NCBI GenBank assembly: GCA_922989275.2
Contig: OV277861.1
Coordinates: forward strand, 48,647,623-48,711,622
DNA: 64,000 nucleotides
Reading direction: 5' to 3'
Origin: Gari tellinella
Lineage: Eukaryota > Mollusca > Bivalvia > Cardiida > Psammobiidae
Position 1 is the stretch's first letter; the number at the start of each line of letters is the position of its first letter. The notes beneath the pieces are model-generated. The model was not told the DNA's origin. It searched no databases and saw only the letters and a list, made by a program, of their open reading frames with translations. Positions 31,221-43,100 of the stretch are shown piece after piece. The position numbers were made by a program, and so were the translations under genes.

Positions 31221-31779
31221 TAAAACGTTCAACGAACGTTCTTAAACGATCTCCAGCATTTAATACTAAACGTTCGAAGAACGCTGGTCTCAGAGAAAAC
31301 TTTTGTGCATGTTCAAAACTTTTTTTTTCGGACGAGCGTTGTCCGACGATTACAGACGATCACCGACGTTTACTAGCGTTTACTAACGTTCACACAACGC
31401 TCTTCTGGCGCTATCCCAGCGACCATGGGCGACTACCAACGTTTCCTTGATCGTCAGAGAACGTTGGCTAGGACGTTATGGTGTGACCCATGAACCGCGA
31501 TGCATGGAGACACACCATTTGCAGTGCTGCATCTTCCTTTGAGTCATCTCGAATAAAACAACTCAAAGACAAAAGATACCGAAGGAAGAATCCGGTTAAC
31601 ACTCAGGAGAAGTCCTCCTAGACCTACAAATGCAGATGCTGCAGTCGTGTATGCCTTTCACGCATATGCCTAGTCAGTCACCAGCGTGCCTGCAACAGAC
31701 GTTGAACTATACCTACTTAGATCTTCGTTCGCGAAGCCAAGCCATGATGATGATGATGATGATGATGATGGTAACTCAT

Positions 31780-32129
31780 TACAGCATTATTTTACTGTTA
31801 TAACATGTGTATTTGGGGCAACATTCAAACTGATGTATCAGGAAAGACTTTGGAACTGTTGCCCGAGGACGATACGCTGAGGACAACAGTTCAAAATGTC
31901 TCCCCTGATAACGACGGCAATGGTTTAGACTGTTCCCAAAACACACATGAAAAAATCATTTTATTACCTAATACATTTCTATTAGAAACTATCATTATTA
32001 GATCTTTATCCATATTGAAGTCTTCTATATCAATAAGAGATATTTCCGGGGGGAAATAAGTATTTAGCAACATAACTTATTTATAGATCTACCCCGGTAA
32101 TTATGCTTATTCTAATACAGATCTTAAAT
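31780..32129. other. Spacer, no gene supported
   Basis: The overlapping short frames here lack domain signatures. Confidence 0.45.
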
Positions 32130-32300
32130 ATATAGAGGATAATCAATTTCTTTGGATTGATATGAAAAATATATCACGAGAATGGGTTGTTATCTGGTTA
32201 AAAAACGAGTCCGCAGGATGAGTTTTTTAACCAGATAACAACCCAGTCGAGTGATATAATTTTCATATCTATTCAAAGGAATTGATTATTCTATTAATAT
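32130..32300. repeat. Giant hairpin element K5
   Basis: GGATAATCAATTTCTTTGGA … and inverse TTCAAAGGAATTGATTATTC, inner arms GGGTTGTTATCTGGTTAAAA / TTTTAACCAGATAACAACCC, tip CGAGTCCGCAGGATGAG. Several mismatches in the outer arms. Confidence 0.85.
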
Positions 32301-32760
32301 TTTATATATTTTTAATGACGTTTTTACAGAAAAAACACACACAAAATTTACTATTTACGTCACAAAACTAATTATGACGTGACGTCACAAAAAGTGATAT
32401 CATCACTACATGTAATGAAGATATCAACAGTGACGATATGAAATTTATCTAACTGAGAAATCTCTATAAATCATTGATAGGTATATAATAAGAAGAAAGT
32501 AATTAACTTGACTTTAATAAAAGAAAAAAAGATTAAAGTTCACTGGCCAGCAAACCTAGCTTTGATGTAAATGAGTCGGCTAATGGAAACTAGCCTATAC
32601 TTAAAAGAAACAAGTCATGCGGCTTTTAGGGTGCATTTCATATCGGAAATTATAAATTTATCAAATCAAACAAATAGTTTGCTGTCTCTATGTACTGTGT
32701 TTATAATATAAACAAACACATTAGTATGCATCCGTGCTCCTAATTCTCCTTTTCGCTGTC
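32301..32760. other. Spacer with repeated TGACGTCA-like sites
   Basis: ATTATGACGTGACGTCACAAAAAGTGATATCATCAC at 32370-32406 clusters CRE-like half sites. No gene recognised. Confidence 0.4.
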
Positions 32761-32761
32761 T

Positions 32762-32967
32762 TTAACCCGTGTACACTACATAGTTATTTGCAAACAGCTT
32801 AGATCATGATCAGACGCCGCGTGACGCGGCGTCTGATCAGGATCCAAACTGTTTGACACTCATTTATATATATTTCTAAAGTCAAAGTACTTAACATTTG
32901 AATTTGAGAAATAAAAGCAGACGACAAGTTTTTAAATAGATGACGTCATGGCAGTGAAGGGTGTTAA
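32762..32967. repeat. Family E MITE
   Basis: TTAACCCGTGTAC … GAAGGGTGTTAA. Core GCAAACAGCTTAGATCATGATCAGACGCCGCG / CGCGGCGTCTGATCAGGATCCAAACTG. Tail AAGCAGACGACAAG. Confidence 0.75.
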
Positions 32968-33041
32968 ACGGAAGTAACATCTAATGGCAGTAACATACTG
33001 TAACGAGTGCCAATTGGTATTATCTTAGCATCAATGATTAT

Positions 33042-33265
33042 TTAACCCATTTCCTGCCGTCATTTCATCTGCTTTACAATTATCGTCTGCAGATTTGGTT
33101 ATTAAACTAATAATATATTTACATTATAATCAAAGAATTTGAAAGACAGTAAAACAGTTTTAATCTAGATCAGACGCCACGCTACGCGGTTTCTTTTTAT
33201 TTAGATCTAAACTGTATGCTCATAGCAAGCAAGCCGAGATCGGCAGACAAACTTGAAAGGATTAA
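33042..33265. repeat. Family E MITE (reverse)
   Basis: TTAACCCATTTCCTGCCGTC … CTTGAAAGGATTAA. Contains CATCTGCTTTACAATTATCGTCTGC and a diverged core (GTTTTAATCTAGATCAGACGCC…TTTAGATCTAAACTG). Confidence 0.75.
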
Positions 33266-33398
33266 AGTGTATTTTTTACAATAGTTCTTTAAAGTGACAG
33301 TTGACAAGATAAACACTGACAAAACGACGGTAGACTCTGTTCAAAGGAAATGATTATAGAAAAACATTTCAATTACAACCACTAATTTGCATGACGTA

Positions 33399-33652
33399 TT
33401 AACCCTTTCCTCCATAGCCCGTATCTAGTATTTAATATAGGTGTCCACTTAAAGCAGGTTGAAAGTAAAGCATAATGCGCCTTAAGGCGCATTCTGCTTT
33501 ACTTCCAGCCTGCTTTAAGCTATGATCTTCTAGAATATAGAAAACATTTTTTTATAATACATATTCATGACTGTATAAATTGGAACTATTTTATTCAGCG
33601 GAGGAATAAATCAAATGTGCTAAAAGGCGCTTCTATGACGGAAAGGGGCTAA
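33399..33652. repeat. Family D MITE
   Basis: TTAACCCTTTCCTCCATAGC … GACGGAAAGGGGCTAAG. Hairpin GAAAGTAAAGCATAATGCGCC / GGCGCATTCTGCTTTACTTC. Well preserved apart from the right TTAA. Confidence 0.8.
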
Positions 33653-33654
33653 GT

Positions 33655-33757
33655 ATTTACGACAAATGACTGTTTCAAGCAACCTGAAAAAAATATCCTT
33701 CATGAGCTTATTGTCTTCTTTACAATCACTTGCTTTCGTTTTAATCGTCGTAATATA
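33655..33757. repeat. Family C-like right half
   Basis: AATGACTGTTTCAAGCAACCTG … TGAGCTTATTGTCTTCTTTACAATCACTTGC … TCGTAATATA is a diverged family C right half that abuts the next element's arm. Confidence 0.4.
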
Positions 33758-34980
33758 TAGGCCGTGTGCCGGGCACCTGAAATTTGAGGTACGGGTACCA
33801 TTCAGGGTGAATAAGGTTCACTATGATTTTGGGAAAGACCAAACCCTCTTCTATTTGGAAATGTATGATAGCAGTAAATTCATGGGAGCTTTGTTGGCTT
33901 TTTAGGCATTTTTGTTACCCCACCCACCAATTTAACGTTGTAAAAGGATCATCGTTGTCACAGTCATACTTTTTGTAATGCGTGTATTTTTATTGGTGCT
34001 TTATATCAAAACGGGTATTGAAACATGCCATTAAATGTTACATGTATTGGCATTATTTAAGGAATTAACCTTTGCGAAAAAACAAATTGCCATCACCTTT
34101 TTTGACGAAAAATCACCTTTTTATGCCTTCAGACAAATGTCTTTTGATGTGGATGGCATATAGTGATCCTACTGGCGGTGCGTACGAGTTAAACAGATTT
34201 TACCGATTCGTCTAGCAATAACACTGCGTAATAAAATGCTTTGATACTTAAACAATCCAACCATATCATCCAACTTCAGTATGACATTGACCTTGACCGA
34301 ATTTTGACTACAAATATGTTATTAGAGCTGTTTATTGGTTAACTAGATTTTACTGTTTCGTCTAGCATCAATACCGCATATTAGAATGATTTGATACTTG
34401 CTGCTTTTGATCATTGCCAATCCACCCATATCACTTTACCTCAATTTTGACCTTGACCTTCACCGAATTTGGAACTAAAATATGTTATAAGGGCTGTTTT
34501 ATTGGTTAACTAGATTTTACCGTTTCGTCTAGCATTATTACCGCTTACTAGAATGCTTTGAAACTTTCATAGTTATGGCTTTGGATCATTCTCAATTCCC
34601 CCATATCACCCAACCTCAATTTTGACCTTGACCGTGACTGAATTCGGACTTTATATATTAAAAGGGATGTTTATTGGTTAACTAGATTTTACCGTTTCAT
34701 CTAGCATACACACCTTTTACTAGAATGCTTTGAGACTTGCACAATTGTTACTTTCGGTAATTCCAAATCAACGCGTATCAACAAAACTTAATTTGACATT
34801 GACCTTGACCTCATTTTGGACTTAGAATATGTTTTATGTGCTATGTCATGGTTAACTAGATTTTTATCTTTTCGTTAAGCACCGCTTACTCAAATACTTG
34901 GATACGTATACAGATGTCGCCTTGTACCATTCATAATCTATCCATATCACCCAACCTTGGGTTTACCTTGATAAGACAAC
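33758..34980. repeat. Left arm: tandem-repeat TIR
   Basis: 33758-33905 is the unique terminal part. 33905-34075 is one beta unit (GCATTTTTGTTACCCCACCC…). From about 34188 come alpha units marked by GGTTAACTAGATTTTACC at 34337, 34504, 34675 and 34850 (spacing about 170 bp), each with ATCACCCAACCTCAATTTTGACC. Divergence between units is around 15-25% by eye. Confidence 0.8.
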
Positions 34981-35463
34981 AGAGGTCACTGTCAATAAGG
35001 ACACACAAACTCGCGTTGGGACCATACACTTCCGCTTGAACACGTGTGCCACCAAGCGTTACAATATCACAGTGCATCCATCAGCCAATTCAGAGACATG
35101 CTTGAAGATACGAAACACGGTAACTCTCACACAGAGCTGCAAAGGTCACGAATGCAGAAATATGAGGAAAACGTTACTGCAGTAACATATCTAATAAGAG
35201 GCTGGTTCAAATCAAGATCTGATTAGCATATCCACCGCCACTGCAGTACCTTGAGACATCGCAAAAGACATTCTGAATGCGCATGCGATTGGTCAATGAT
35301 GCAATTGGTCAATGCTCGTATGTACAATTCAAAGGAGACCAACCATGATCGAATGAAGAGCAACAGATTTTAGGCCTCAAGCAGCATGAAAGTGAAATCC
35401 AGTGGAAGACTGGCAGTTCTTATAGCTGATAATGCTTTTGTTCGGTCGCATCATAGTAATGGC

Positions 35464-35482
35464 ACACACACACACACACACT
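35464..35482. repeat. (AC)n microsatellite
   Basis: Short CACACA run inside the decayed CXC gene. Confidence 0.9.
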
Positions 35483-36334
35483 CTCCAGATGAATTTCATT
35501 ATTTCACCTATTGCTCTTTGTCAATAGTCTTTCCCAACATCAAATGGTTTGCTTAGAAAGTCCAACAATGCTGCATTAGCATTGAGCTAACAGAAAACGC
35601 TTGGTTTAGCTGAAGGTGTGCCGAAGAAGTCTGTCTCTGTGATTGGCGGAATGAACCTCGTATAGAGAGTCATAAGATACCAATGCATTTTTGTGGCTGC
35701 GCAAGCACTACTCTATCGATGGCACTCGAAGTCACAGTGGCAGTGATAGAATAGATGTATAGAGTCGAGACGCTTCTTTAGCAATATGGTCAATATTAAT
35801 ATTCTTATAGCATTCCTGGTGCATCAATGGATGAAAACCTAGCACAGTCAAAGGTTACAGAGGAAAAATCGTACGCTTACGTTGAAATCAAATGCTTCAA
35901 AATAAAATGCAATGGATGCGAAAAGGTACAGGGTCTTTGAAGCAGCCAAGAAGAAGCAAATTAACGTATTTAAGAAATGCTGGACAAAGACACGCACAAG
36001 TTATATTGGATATTCTAAAAATTGAGGACGCGATTGACACTGATGTCTGCAAGTCACTGAATGGAATGTATATTTTAACATGTTGTGACACGGTCAGTGC
36101 ATTTGCTGGTAAGGATAAAACACGAGCACTGAAATTGATGACTGGTAATGCTGAAGCTCAAGAAATGTTCCCAGAATTGGGATAGGAAAGGGGTATCCCT
36201 CCTGCTTTGATACACAGACTTGAGAAATTAACATCAGCTCTATGCCCTGTAAGCGTCATCAGCAAAAGTGAATGATCAACGGTACGACTTATTCTGTATC
36301 ACATAGGGTGGGATAGAGCGCCACCAGCTACACC

Positions 36335-36450
36335 TCATGCCTGGATGGATGGATGGATGAATTATTTTGGTTTACGGCACTGTGCCACAAAATGGGTCAT
36401 ATAGCGCCAATGAATGATGGGTGATGATGAGACGCGATGATGATGATGAC
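36335..36450. repeat. ATGG/ATG-rich insertion within the CXC gene
   Basis: TGGATGGATGGATGGATGAA, then ACGGCACTGTGCCACAAAAT and GATGATGATGATGAC: simple repeats at both ends around about 60 bp. Interrupts the frame; possibly a small SINE or LINE end. Confidence 0.5.
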
Positions 36451-37019
36451 TTTGGGCAGATGATTTCGACTAATTTCATCCTTTGCGAAACAGCAAATGA
36501 GATCAAAACGAACAACCCGTCTTCCTTAATTTTAGTTCTTAGAAGAGGGGGTAATCTCGTTCTAAAAAAAAGAAACTATTTCGTATGACAATTAACCCAC
36601 AGAAATACAACAAGATAGGAAGGTCTGGACTGTTTAGTTAAGCACACTTTCAGAGCTAACTGCCAGACTGCTATTTGGAGTCCATGATATTCCAAGTCCT
36701 GTAGGAAGAGGATGGAAAGTTGTGAAAGAGGGTGAGATTGATCAGCTATTATACGACTTGCTGGATGGAAAACAGCTCCGACGTCGATGATTTACCTACT
36801 AGCGTGGAGCTGTGCTAGAAAATGTATTTTGCCTAAATGTGTATGCATTTCTAATGGTTTGAAGAATACGGACATGTGTTAACTTCCTAACTGTGAGAAT
36901 CAGACAACTAATACAGAATCAGATAATGAAGAACATCCACTGGAAGAGTCTGAATACATTGAAAGTGAAGGAGATGTGAGAATTGATATTCTTACATAAG
37001 AATTACAACCTACACTTCA

Positions 37020-37627
37020 CTGTTAACATTGACTTCATGCTCAATTTCAGCAACCATGTTTCCGAGATGTGTAAGAAAGCATCAAGGCAGCTAGCTGTTC
37101 TAAAGAGATTTGGAAAATTTCTAACTAAAAAAGGCAAAATCTCAGTTTTTAATTCCTTCATTTTATCAAATTTTAAGTATTGCCCATTAGCCTGGCACTT
37201 TTGTAACCAAGCTAGCACCAACAAAATGGAAAAATTCCAGGAACGGGCATTGAGATTCATCAACGATGACTTCTCTGCGCCCGTTCGGGATCTTTTATCC
37301 AACAATAAAAGGAATTTCTTGCACATCGAAAGACTTAAAACCATGGCTTCTGAAGTTTTTAAAATTTTTCACAAAATATCTCCAACCTATATACATGATC
37401 TTGTAAATTTTAGAGACTGCAAATTCAATTTCAGGAAGCAAAATCTAGCCATACAGCCCCGAGTCAATGGAACGAGGTACGGACTAAAATCATTCAGACA
37501 TGAGGCCATCAAGCTGTGGAATAGTCTTCCAAATGAGCTCCGAGCTGCGGAGTCTTACCCGCAGTTCAAAAGACTACTCCACAGATGGGATGGCAACATG
37601 TGTGGATATTCTCTGTGTTCGTCCTAG
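37020..37627 (+). pseudogene. LINE RT C-terminal region, open frame
   Basis: About 200 codons without a stop: NIDFMLNFSNHVSEMCKKASRQ (end of the RT thumb), SNFKYCPLAWHFCNQAST, KMEKFQERALRFINDDF, HIERLKTMASEVFKI, RYGLKSFRHEAIKLWNSLP and ESYPQFKRLLHRW, all in the order usual for CR1/jockey-like LINEs. The catalytic palm lies upstream and is missing, through 5' truncation. Good frame retention implies a younger insertion than the host CXC gene. Stop TAG at 37625-37627. Confidence 0.85.
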
Positions 37628-38380
37628 TTTCTTATTCGTTTTTATCCCTGTGTGTTTCGTCTTGTTTTGTAAATGTTTTTTAGAAATTGTCCCTAAGTTT
37701 CTACCTTATTCTATGCCGTTTGCTTGCTTAAGCATCAAATAGCTTTTAAAAATTTTGCTTTCTGCATGGAATATATTTTCATTATGTGCTACCTTGTTTC
37801 AAGTAAACATCCTTTAATACATGTACTTAACTTAATTTGAATTTAATTTAATTCACTATTTTAAAATTTTATTTATTTAATTTATTTATTTAAATTTAAT
37901 TTAATTTAGGTACATTTTATAATAAATTTTTAGTCAGTGGACTAATCTTTATGCACTACTCCTCTCGGAGTGTGCAGAAGTGGCTTCCTCTGACTGTCAG
38001 AATGTAATTTTCTTTTTGTATTAATTAAAGCGACACCGATGACCAGTGCAGGGTCTAAATTAGAAACTGCACTGTATCATGTGTAACTGTCAATAGACTG
38101 GTCAAGGGAGACATGATATGAATTACTTAAATGTAGTAAGGCATGGGTTGTCTCCCATTGACCAACTAAATATTTTATTTATTTATTAACATGCTTTGAC
38201 CAACTTGCCTACTGTATTTATTTGCATGCATGCCTGTGATCCTGTTTAAACCTGTTTTATTTGTTATTTGTTTATTATAACGTTTACCTATGTTTGTCGG
38301 AGTAAAAGCCCTACAGGGCTTATGTTATTTTGTTAAACATATCCGACGTAAAATAAAATTTGTCTATGTCTATGTCTATT
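37020..38380 (+). mobile_element. CR1/jockey-like LINE, 3' part, with (TATGTC)n end
   Basis: 5'-truncated insertion in the TIR element interior. Coding part to 37627, then a 700-bp AT-rich 3' UTR that ends ATAAAATTTGTCTATGTCTATGTCTAT at about 38350-38380. Microsatellite-like 3' ends of this sort are typical of CR1-like LINEs. Plus strand. It breaks the link between the CXC gene's acidic tail and the right arm. Confidence 0.8.
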
Positions 38381-38389
38381 GATTATTCG

Positions 38390-38640
38390 TCAATGCCGAC
38401 TAGATGTTTAGACATTTTCATAACAATGTTGTCAATGGCTTGTAGGTTAACGTCAATAGATTGCCTTTAAACTTAAATCTTTTGACCCGAAATATATGTT
38501 TTTCATCTGTTATGTGCTAGCCGGTGTATTTGAAAATTGCAGAGTCAAGGATTCGTACAATATTAGTCTTAGCATAAGAAGAGAGTAACATTGTCTTAGA
38601 ACATTACTGCTTTAAATGAACCCCAGAGGCATCCTTAACA
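38390..38640. other. Interior spacer of the TIR element
   Basis: No recognisable motif between the LINE end and the right arm. Confidence 0.5.
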
Positions 38641-39634
38641 GTACTGTTTATTCTGATTTTTTTTTCTAGGTCCAAATTAGGTCAAGTCTAAGGCCAAACC
38701 GAGCTTTGGTGATATTCCTTGATTTGGAAATCATTCCAGAAAGAAGTATTAACTCTAGACGAAACGGTAAAATCTATTTAACCAAGAAATAGCTCATAAA
38801 ACATATTCCAAGTCCAAATTTGGTCAATATCAAGGTCAAATTGAGGTTGGATGATATTGGTTGACTGGGAATGGTTCAAGGCAACAACTGTGTAAGTGTT
38901 AAATCAACTAGTGAGCTGTGTTCATGCTAGATGAAACGTTAAGATATGGTTGACTTCGTACGCACGGACAGGGCGATCACTTTAATTATGCCACCTGCAT
39001 CAATAGATTCCAGGAGCACAAAAAAGGGATTTTTCGTTATGAAAAGGGTAACGTAATTTTTTGTTTTCGCCAAAGTAAATTACTTAAAACAGTTCCAATA
39101 ATGCCTAATGGCATGTTACAATACATTTTCAATATGATGCTTCGATAAAAATGTATGCATTACCAAAATTATGATTGTGATAATGACGGTCCTGTTACAA
39201 TGTTAAACTTGGTGGGTGGGGTAACAAAAATGCCTTTTTCGCCAAAGTAAATTACTTAAACACTTCCAATAATGTCTAATGGCATGTTACAATACATTTT
39301 CAATATGATGCTTTAACAAAAATGTATGCATTACCATAAGTATGATTGTGATAATGATGGTCCTTTTACAATGTTAAACTTGGTGGGTGGGCTAACAAAA
39401 TGCCTTTTTTGCAAAAGTAAATTACTTAAACACTTCCAATAATGTCTAATGGCATGTTACAATACATTTTCAATATGATGCTTCAATAAAAATGCATGTA
39501 TTACCAAAAGTATGATTGTGATAATGATGGTCCTTTTACAATGTTAAAATTGGTGGGTGGAGTAACAAAAATGCCATTTTCGCCAAAGTGATTTACTTAA
39601 ACAATTCCAATAATGTCTAATGGCATGTTACAAT
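38640..39634. repeat. Right arm (inner part) of the TIR element
   Basis: 38640-38990: two alpha units in inverse orientation (GACGAAACGGTAAAATCTAT at 38759, GATGAAACGTTAAGATATGG at 38931). 39000-39634: beta units with AATGTCTAATGGCATGTTAC at 39100, 39271, 39441 and 39612 (period 170-171 bp), interrupted inside the fourth by the hAT insertion and resuming at 52234. Confidence 0.85.
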
Positions 39635-39844
39635 CAGACATGAGGTAATCGTACTCGTGTAATCGTAATCGATTGCAATCAATTACATTTTTTCAAAGTA
39701 ATCGAATGTATTCGGTTACTTTTGCAAAATCGATTACATGTAATCGTAATCGTAACCATTACAGGACCAAAATGTGGTGTAATCAGCGATTACATTTCGA
39801 TTACATTTCGATGACTTTGGAATGTTATCATATGTCTCTTATAC

Positions 39845-40045
39845 AGTTGGTCTTATGATCTTGGCCAACATTATTAGCATATCATGTCTGGTTGAATGAG
39901 GTCTAAATTATAAGCATATCCAATCTTATGACCTGGGTCTACATTATTATCGCATCCAGTCTAAATGATCTGATTCTACATTAGTAGCATATCCAATCTG
40001 ATCTTGGTCTACATTTTTAACACATCCATGCATAATCCGTTTGCA
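39845..40045. repeat. ~45-bp tandem repeats near hAT left end
   Basis: Units with TTATGACCTGGGTCTACATT and AGCATATCCAATC occur about four times (39850, 39925, 39968, 40005), imperfect. Confidence 0.65.
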
Positions 40046-40112
40046 AAGATACTTTATGGGTACCACACATAAATTTGCTTGAAGGTCTTTATTAACAATT
40101 CAAAAGGTGAGA

Positions 40113-43100
40113 AGTCAACAACAATATATATGGTCGACTATCGTAATCGATAAAGTCCAACCTAGCGCATGGGTGGGGTTTTATCTGTGTATCCGCATGT
40201 GGGACCTAAGCCCAAAGTCAGGAGCACATAGGCGGCCACATGTGCCACACACAGTTGAGCGTTCTGTGGCTATACTACTGGCCTTGCATGAAGCACGTTT
40301 ATCACTTTCTGTCAGTTGTCTAGAACGTTCATACATAGCTGATCCCCTCCTGATAGTCTGCCTCCAGACAGACCTGTTTTGTGCCTTGAACTCCCAATCA
40401 GCAACCACAATGCTGCATTTCTGGAGTGATCGCTTTAGGGTGTCTTTGAAGCGGAGCTTTGGTCTCCCTCTTGATCTACTGCCCTCTGACAGCTCACTAT
40501 AGAAGAGTTGCTTTGGTAACCTGTCATTCGACATGCGCAAGATGTGTCCAGACCATCTCAACTGGGATAATGTAAGCAGTGCATCCATACTTGGCATCTT
40601 TGCTTGCTGCAGTACTCTGACATTTGAGACCCTATGAAACCATTTGATATGCATAATTCTGCGAAGACAGCGTTGGTGAAATTGGTCAAGTAGTTTTATG
40701 TGCCTTCGGTAGGGTGTCCAGGTCTCACAACCATACAGAAGTGCACTCAGGACCACAGCTCTGTACACCGCACATTTCGTATCTATGCTCAGGCCCCTCT
40801 CATCCCATACTCGTTTCTGCAGTCTACCGTAAGAAGCACTTGCCTTTGCAATGCGACTAGATATTTCCTTGTCTAGGCTGTTGGAAGATGAGAGGCTGCT
40901 GCCAAGGTAAGTAAATGAGTCAACATTTTTCAGGGTTGTGTGGTCGATCTTAATCTCAGGCACTCTCGCAGTGGATCCTTTTGCAGGTTGGAACAACACT
41001 TCAGTTTTCTTTATGCTTATAGTAAGCCCAAAACGCTTGGTGGCTGCAGAAAGGGAGTCTGCAAGTCTTTGAAGGTCATCTTCAGAATGGGCGACAATGC
41101 CGCAATCATCTGCATACAGGAGGTCACGAACAAGAGCTTTCGTTACTTTTGTCTTTGCATGCAGTCGTTGCACATTGAAGGCGCCACCATCAGTTCTGTA
41201 CGAGACCTGAATGCCTGGGTCTGTTTCATTAAAAGCAGAAAGCAGCATCATGCTGAAAAGAAAGCTGAAGAGAGTTGGTGCTAGGACACAGCCTTGCTTC
41301 ACTCCATTAGTGACAGGGAACTCATCTTCAGCATTCCCATTGACTAATCCTGCACTCATGCCATCGTGGAAGCAGCGGATGATTTTAACCATCTTAGGAG
41401 GGATACCGATACGGGGCAGAATATTCCATAATCCTGAACGTGGCACTGTGTCAAACGCCTTTGTGAGGTCGACAAAGAGAATGTAAAGATCCTTGTTCTG
41501 TTCTTTGCACTTCTCTTGGATCTGTCTAGCACAGAAAATCATGTCGACTGTCCCTCTGTTCTTACGAAAACCACATTGACTTTCAGGTACCGTCTAGTCC
41601 AGAAGATGGATATTCAACCTGTTAAGGATCACTTTGCAAAGGATTTTGCCTGCTATGCTCAAAAGAGAGATCCCCCGGTAGTTGTCACAGCTAGATTTGT
41701 CCCCCTTTCCCTTGTACAGGTGGACTATTCGTGCATCTTTCAAGTCTTGTGGTAAGCATCCATCTACCCAACACATGCACAAAAACTCAGTAAACTTCTG
41801 TATCAGCGGCTGGCCACCTGCCTTAAAAACCTCAGGCGGAATACCATCAGGACCTGCTGCTTTACCACTTTGAAGCTCTGCAATAGCTTTCTTTACTTCG
41901 TTTTCTGTTGGTCGATCATCCAATTCAAGGCGCATGGGTCTCTCAGGGATCTCTTCTATAATACTTGGATCAATTGATGAAGGCCTGTTAAGGAGCTGCT
42001 CAAAGTGTTCAGACCACCTCTTGTTTATTGCCTCATTGTCAGTGAGTAGCTCACCTTGTAGGTTGCGAATAGGTGCTGCACTTCTTTGAGATGGTCCATA
42101 AACCCCCTTTAGGCTTGAGTAGAAGAGTTTGGCGTTTTTAGAGTCAGCATAACCCTGGATCTCCTCTGCTTTTCTTTTCCACCATTCGTCCTTCATACAA
42201 CGCAGCTGCTTCTGAATGTTTCTCCGGAGCTGATAAAATTTGTCACGCTTTACATCAGAGTCTTTATCAGCAAGCCAAGCCTTGTGAGCAGAGTACTTCT
42301 CGGCAAGTAAACTATGGATCTCGGAGTCATTGTCATCGAACCAGTCTTGGTGATGCTTTTTCATGACATCTATAGTCTCTCTGGCAGCGGCATCTACTTC
42401 ATTCTTGAACCTAGTCCAGTTTTCTTCCGTCTCTCCTTCACTGAAGCATACCGATTCAAGGCGCATAGAGAGTTCATTTTGTAGGGCTTCTACGACGTCC
42501 GGAATTTGTGTTTTCTTGACATCTAGTTTCTTGGGTGGTTTCTTTCCCTGGGGCCTTCTTTTTCTGCGAATCTGAAAGCTCACTTTCGATCTTAAAAGAA
42601 GATGATCTGTAGAGCATTCAGCACCTCTCATTGCCCTCGTGATGTGATGGTCTTTAAGATCACGCTGTCTGCATATGATGAAATCTAACTGGTGCCAATG
42701 CTTAGATCTTGGATGCATCCAGGTGGTTTTGTATGCGTCATTTAGTTTGAAATAAGTATTTGTGATGGAGAGATTGTGCTGGGAGCATAATGATAACAAA
42801 AGTTTGCCATTGGAGTTCTCTTGTCCAATTCCATGTTGACCAATAATGCCATTCCAAGCAGTATGATTGGAACCGATTCTTGCGTTAAGATCACCCAGGA
42901 TGATCAGTTTGTCAGCTGCAGGTATGCTGCGCACAACTTCATCAAGCTGTTGGTAGAACACCTCCTTGTTTTCATCAGGGTTTGTCATGGTGGGCGCATA
43001 GACACTTATCAAAGTGGCGTAAGTGTTGTCTTTCAATGGAAGTCTCATGGTCATGATTCTATCATTTATGCCCTTTGGTTGCGATTCAAGTTGGTGAACA

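Larger units (their letters stand above)
25608..31489. mobile_element. PIF/Harbinger-type DNA transposon
   Basis: A 5.88-kb element. TIRs: left GGGCCCGTCACACCATAACG, right inverse CGTTATGGTGTGACCC, continuing on both sides with TTCTAGCCGACGTTCTCTGA / TCAGAGAACGTTGGCTAGGA. Flanked by ATGAA at 25603-25607 and 31490-31494; the central TGA fits the TNA target of PIF/Harbinger, but the exact duplicate could be 3 or 5 bp. Both ends carry dense AACGT/ACGTT motif arrays (25640-25920; 30725-30870 and 31225-31490). The interior holds a HARBI1-like transposase pseudogene on the minus strand, a possible accessory exon at the left, a Tc1 fossil and nested MITEs. Confidence 0.85.
24536..31775 (+). mobile_element. 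APE-RT type LINE, 5'-truncated, split in two by a DNA transposon
   Basis: Part 1 is 24536-25607, part 2 is 31490-31775. The join is exact in frame: …WSNMAM from part 1 continues as NRDAWRHTI in part 2, once 25608-31489 and one ATGAA are ignored. The same stretch in the related LINE at 40-43 kb reads VADWEFKAQNRSVWRQTI, confirming continuity. Part 2 ends in a cysteine-rich finger (YKCRCCSRVC, 31624-31653) and then an (ATG)n tail at 31745-31772, a 3' end common in RTE-like LINEs. It lacks the endonuclease and the first half of the RT. Confidence 0.85.
35040..36975 (+). pseudogene. Decayed gene of the TIR element, ending in a CXC-like motif
   Basis: Plus-strand coding relic with many lesions. 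The first block (35044-35226) reads CHQALQYHSASISQFRD…SHTELQRSRM. An inner block (35892-36185) contains AGQRHAQVILDILK and DVCKSLNGMYILTCCDTVSAFAGK…ALKLMTGNAEAQEMF. The last block (36787-36975) reads CARKCILPKCVCISNGLK…TDMC…LPNCENQ, a cysteine spacing like that of tesmin/TSO1 CXC domains, followed by an acidic tail (ESDNEEHPLEESEYIESEGD). I recall long proteins with this order as abundant and uncharacterised in bivalves and cnidarians. Several stops and a 36.34-36.44 kb ATGG/GATGAT-rich insertion break it. It may be the element's own protein, perhaps its transposase or a DNA-binding partner. Inference only. Confidence 0.6.

Noticed and set aside
33666..33905. 79-codon frame
   Set aside because: Spans the junction of a family C remnant and the terminal arm of the large TIR element; no protein signature.
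37003..37344. Minus-strand 113-codon frame
   Set aside because: Antisense shadow of the CR1/jockey-like LINE tail.
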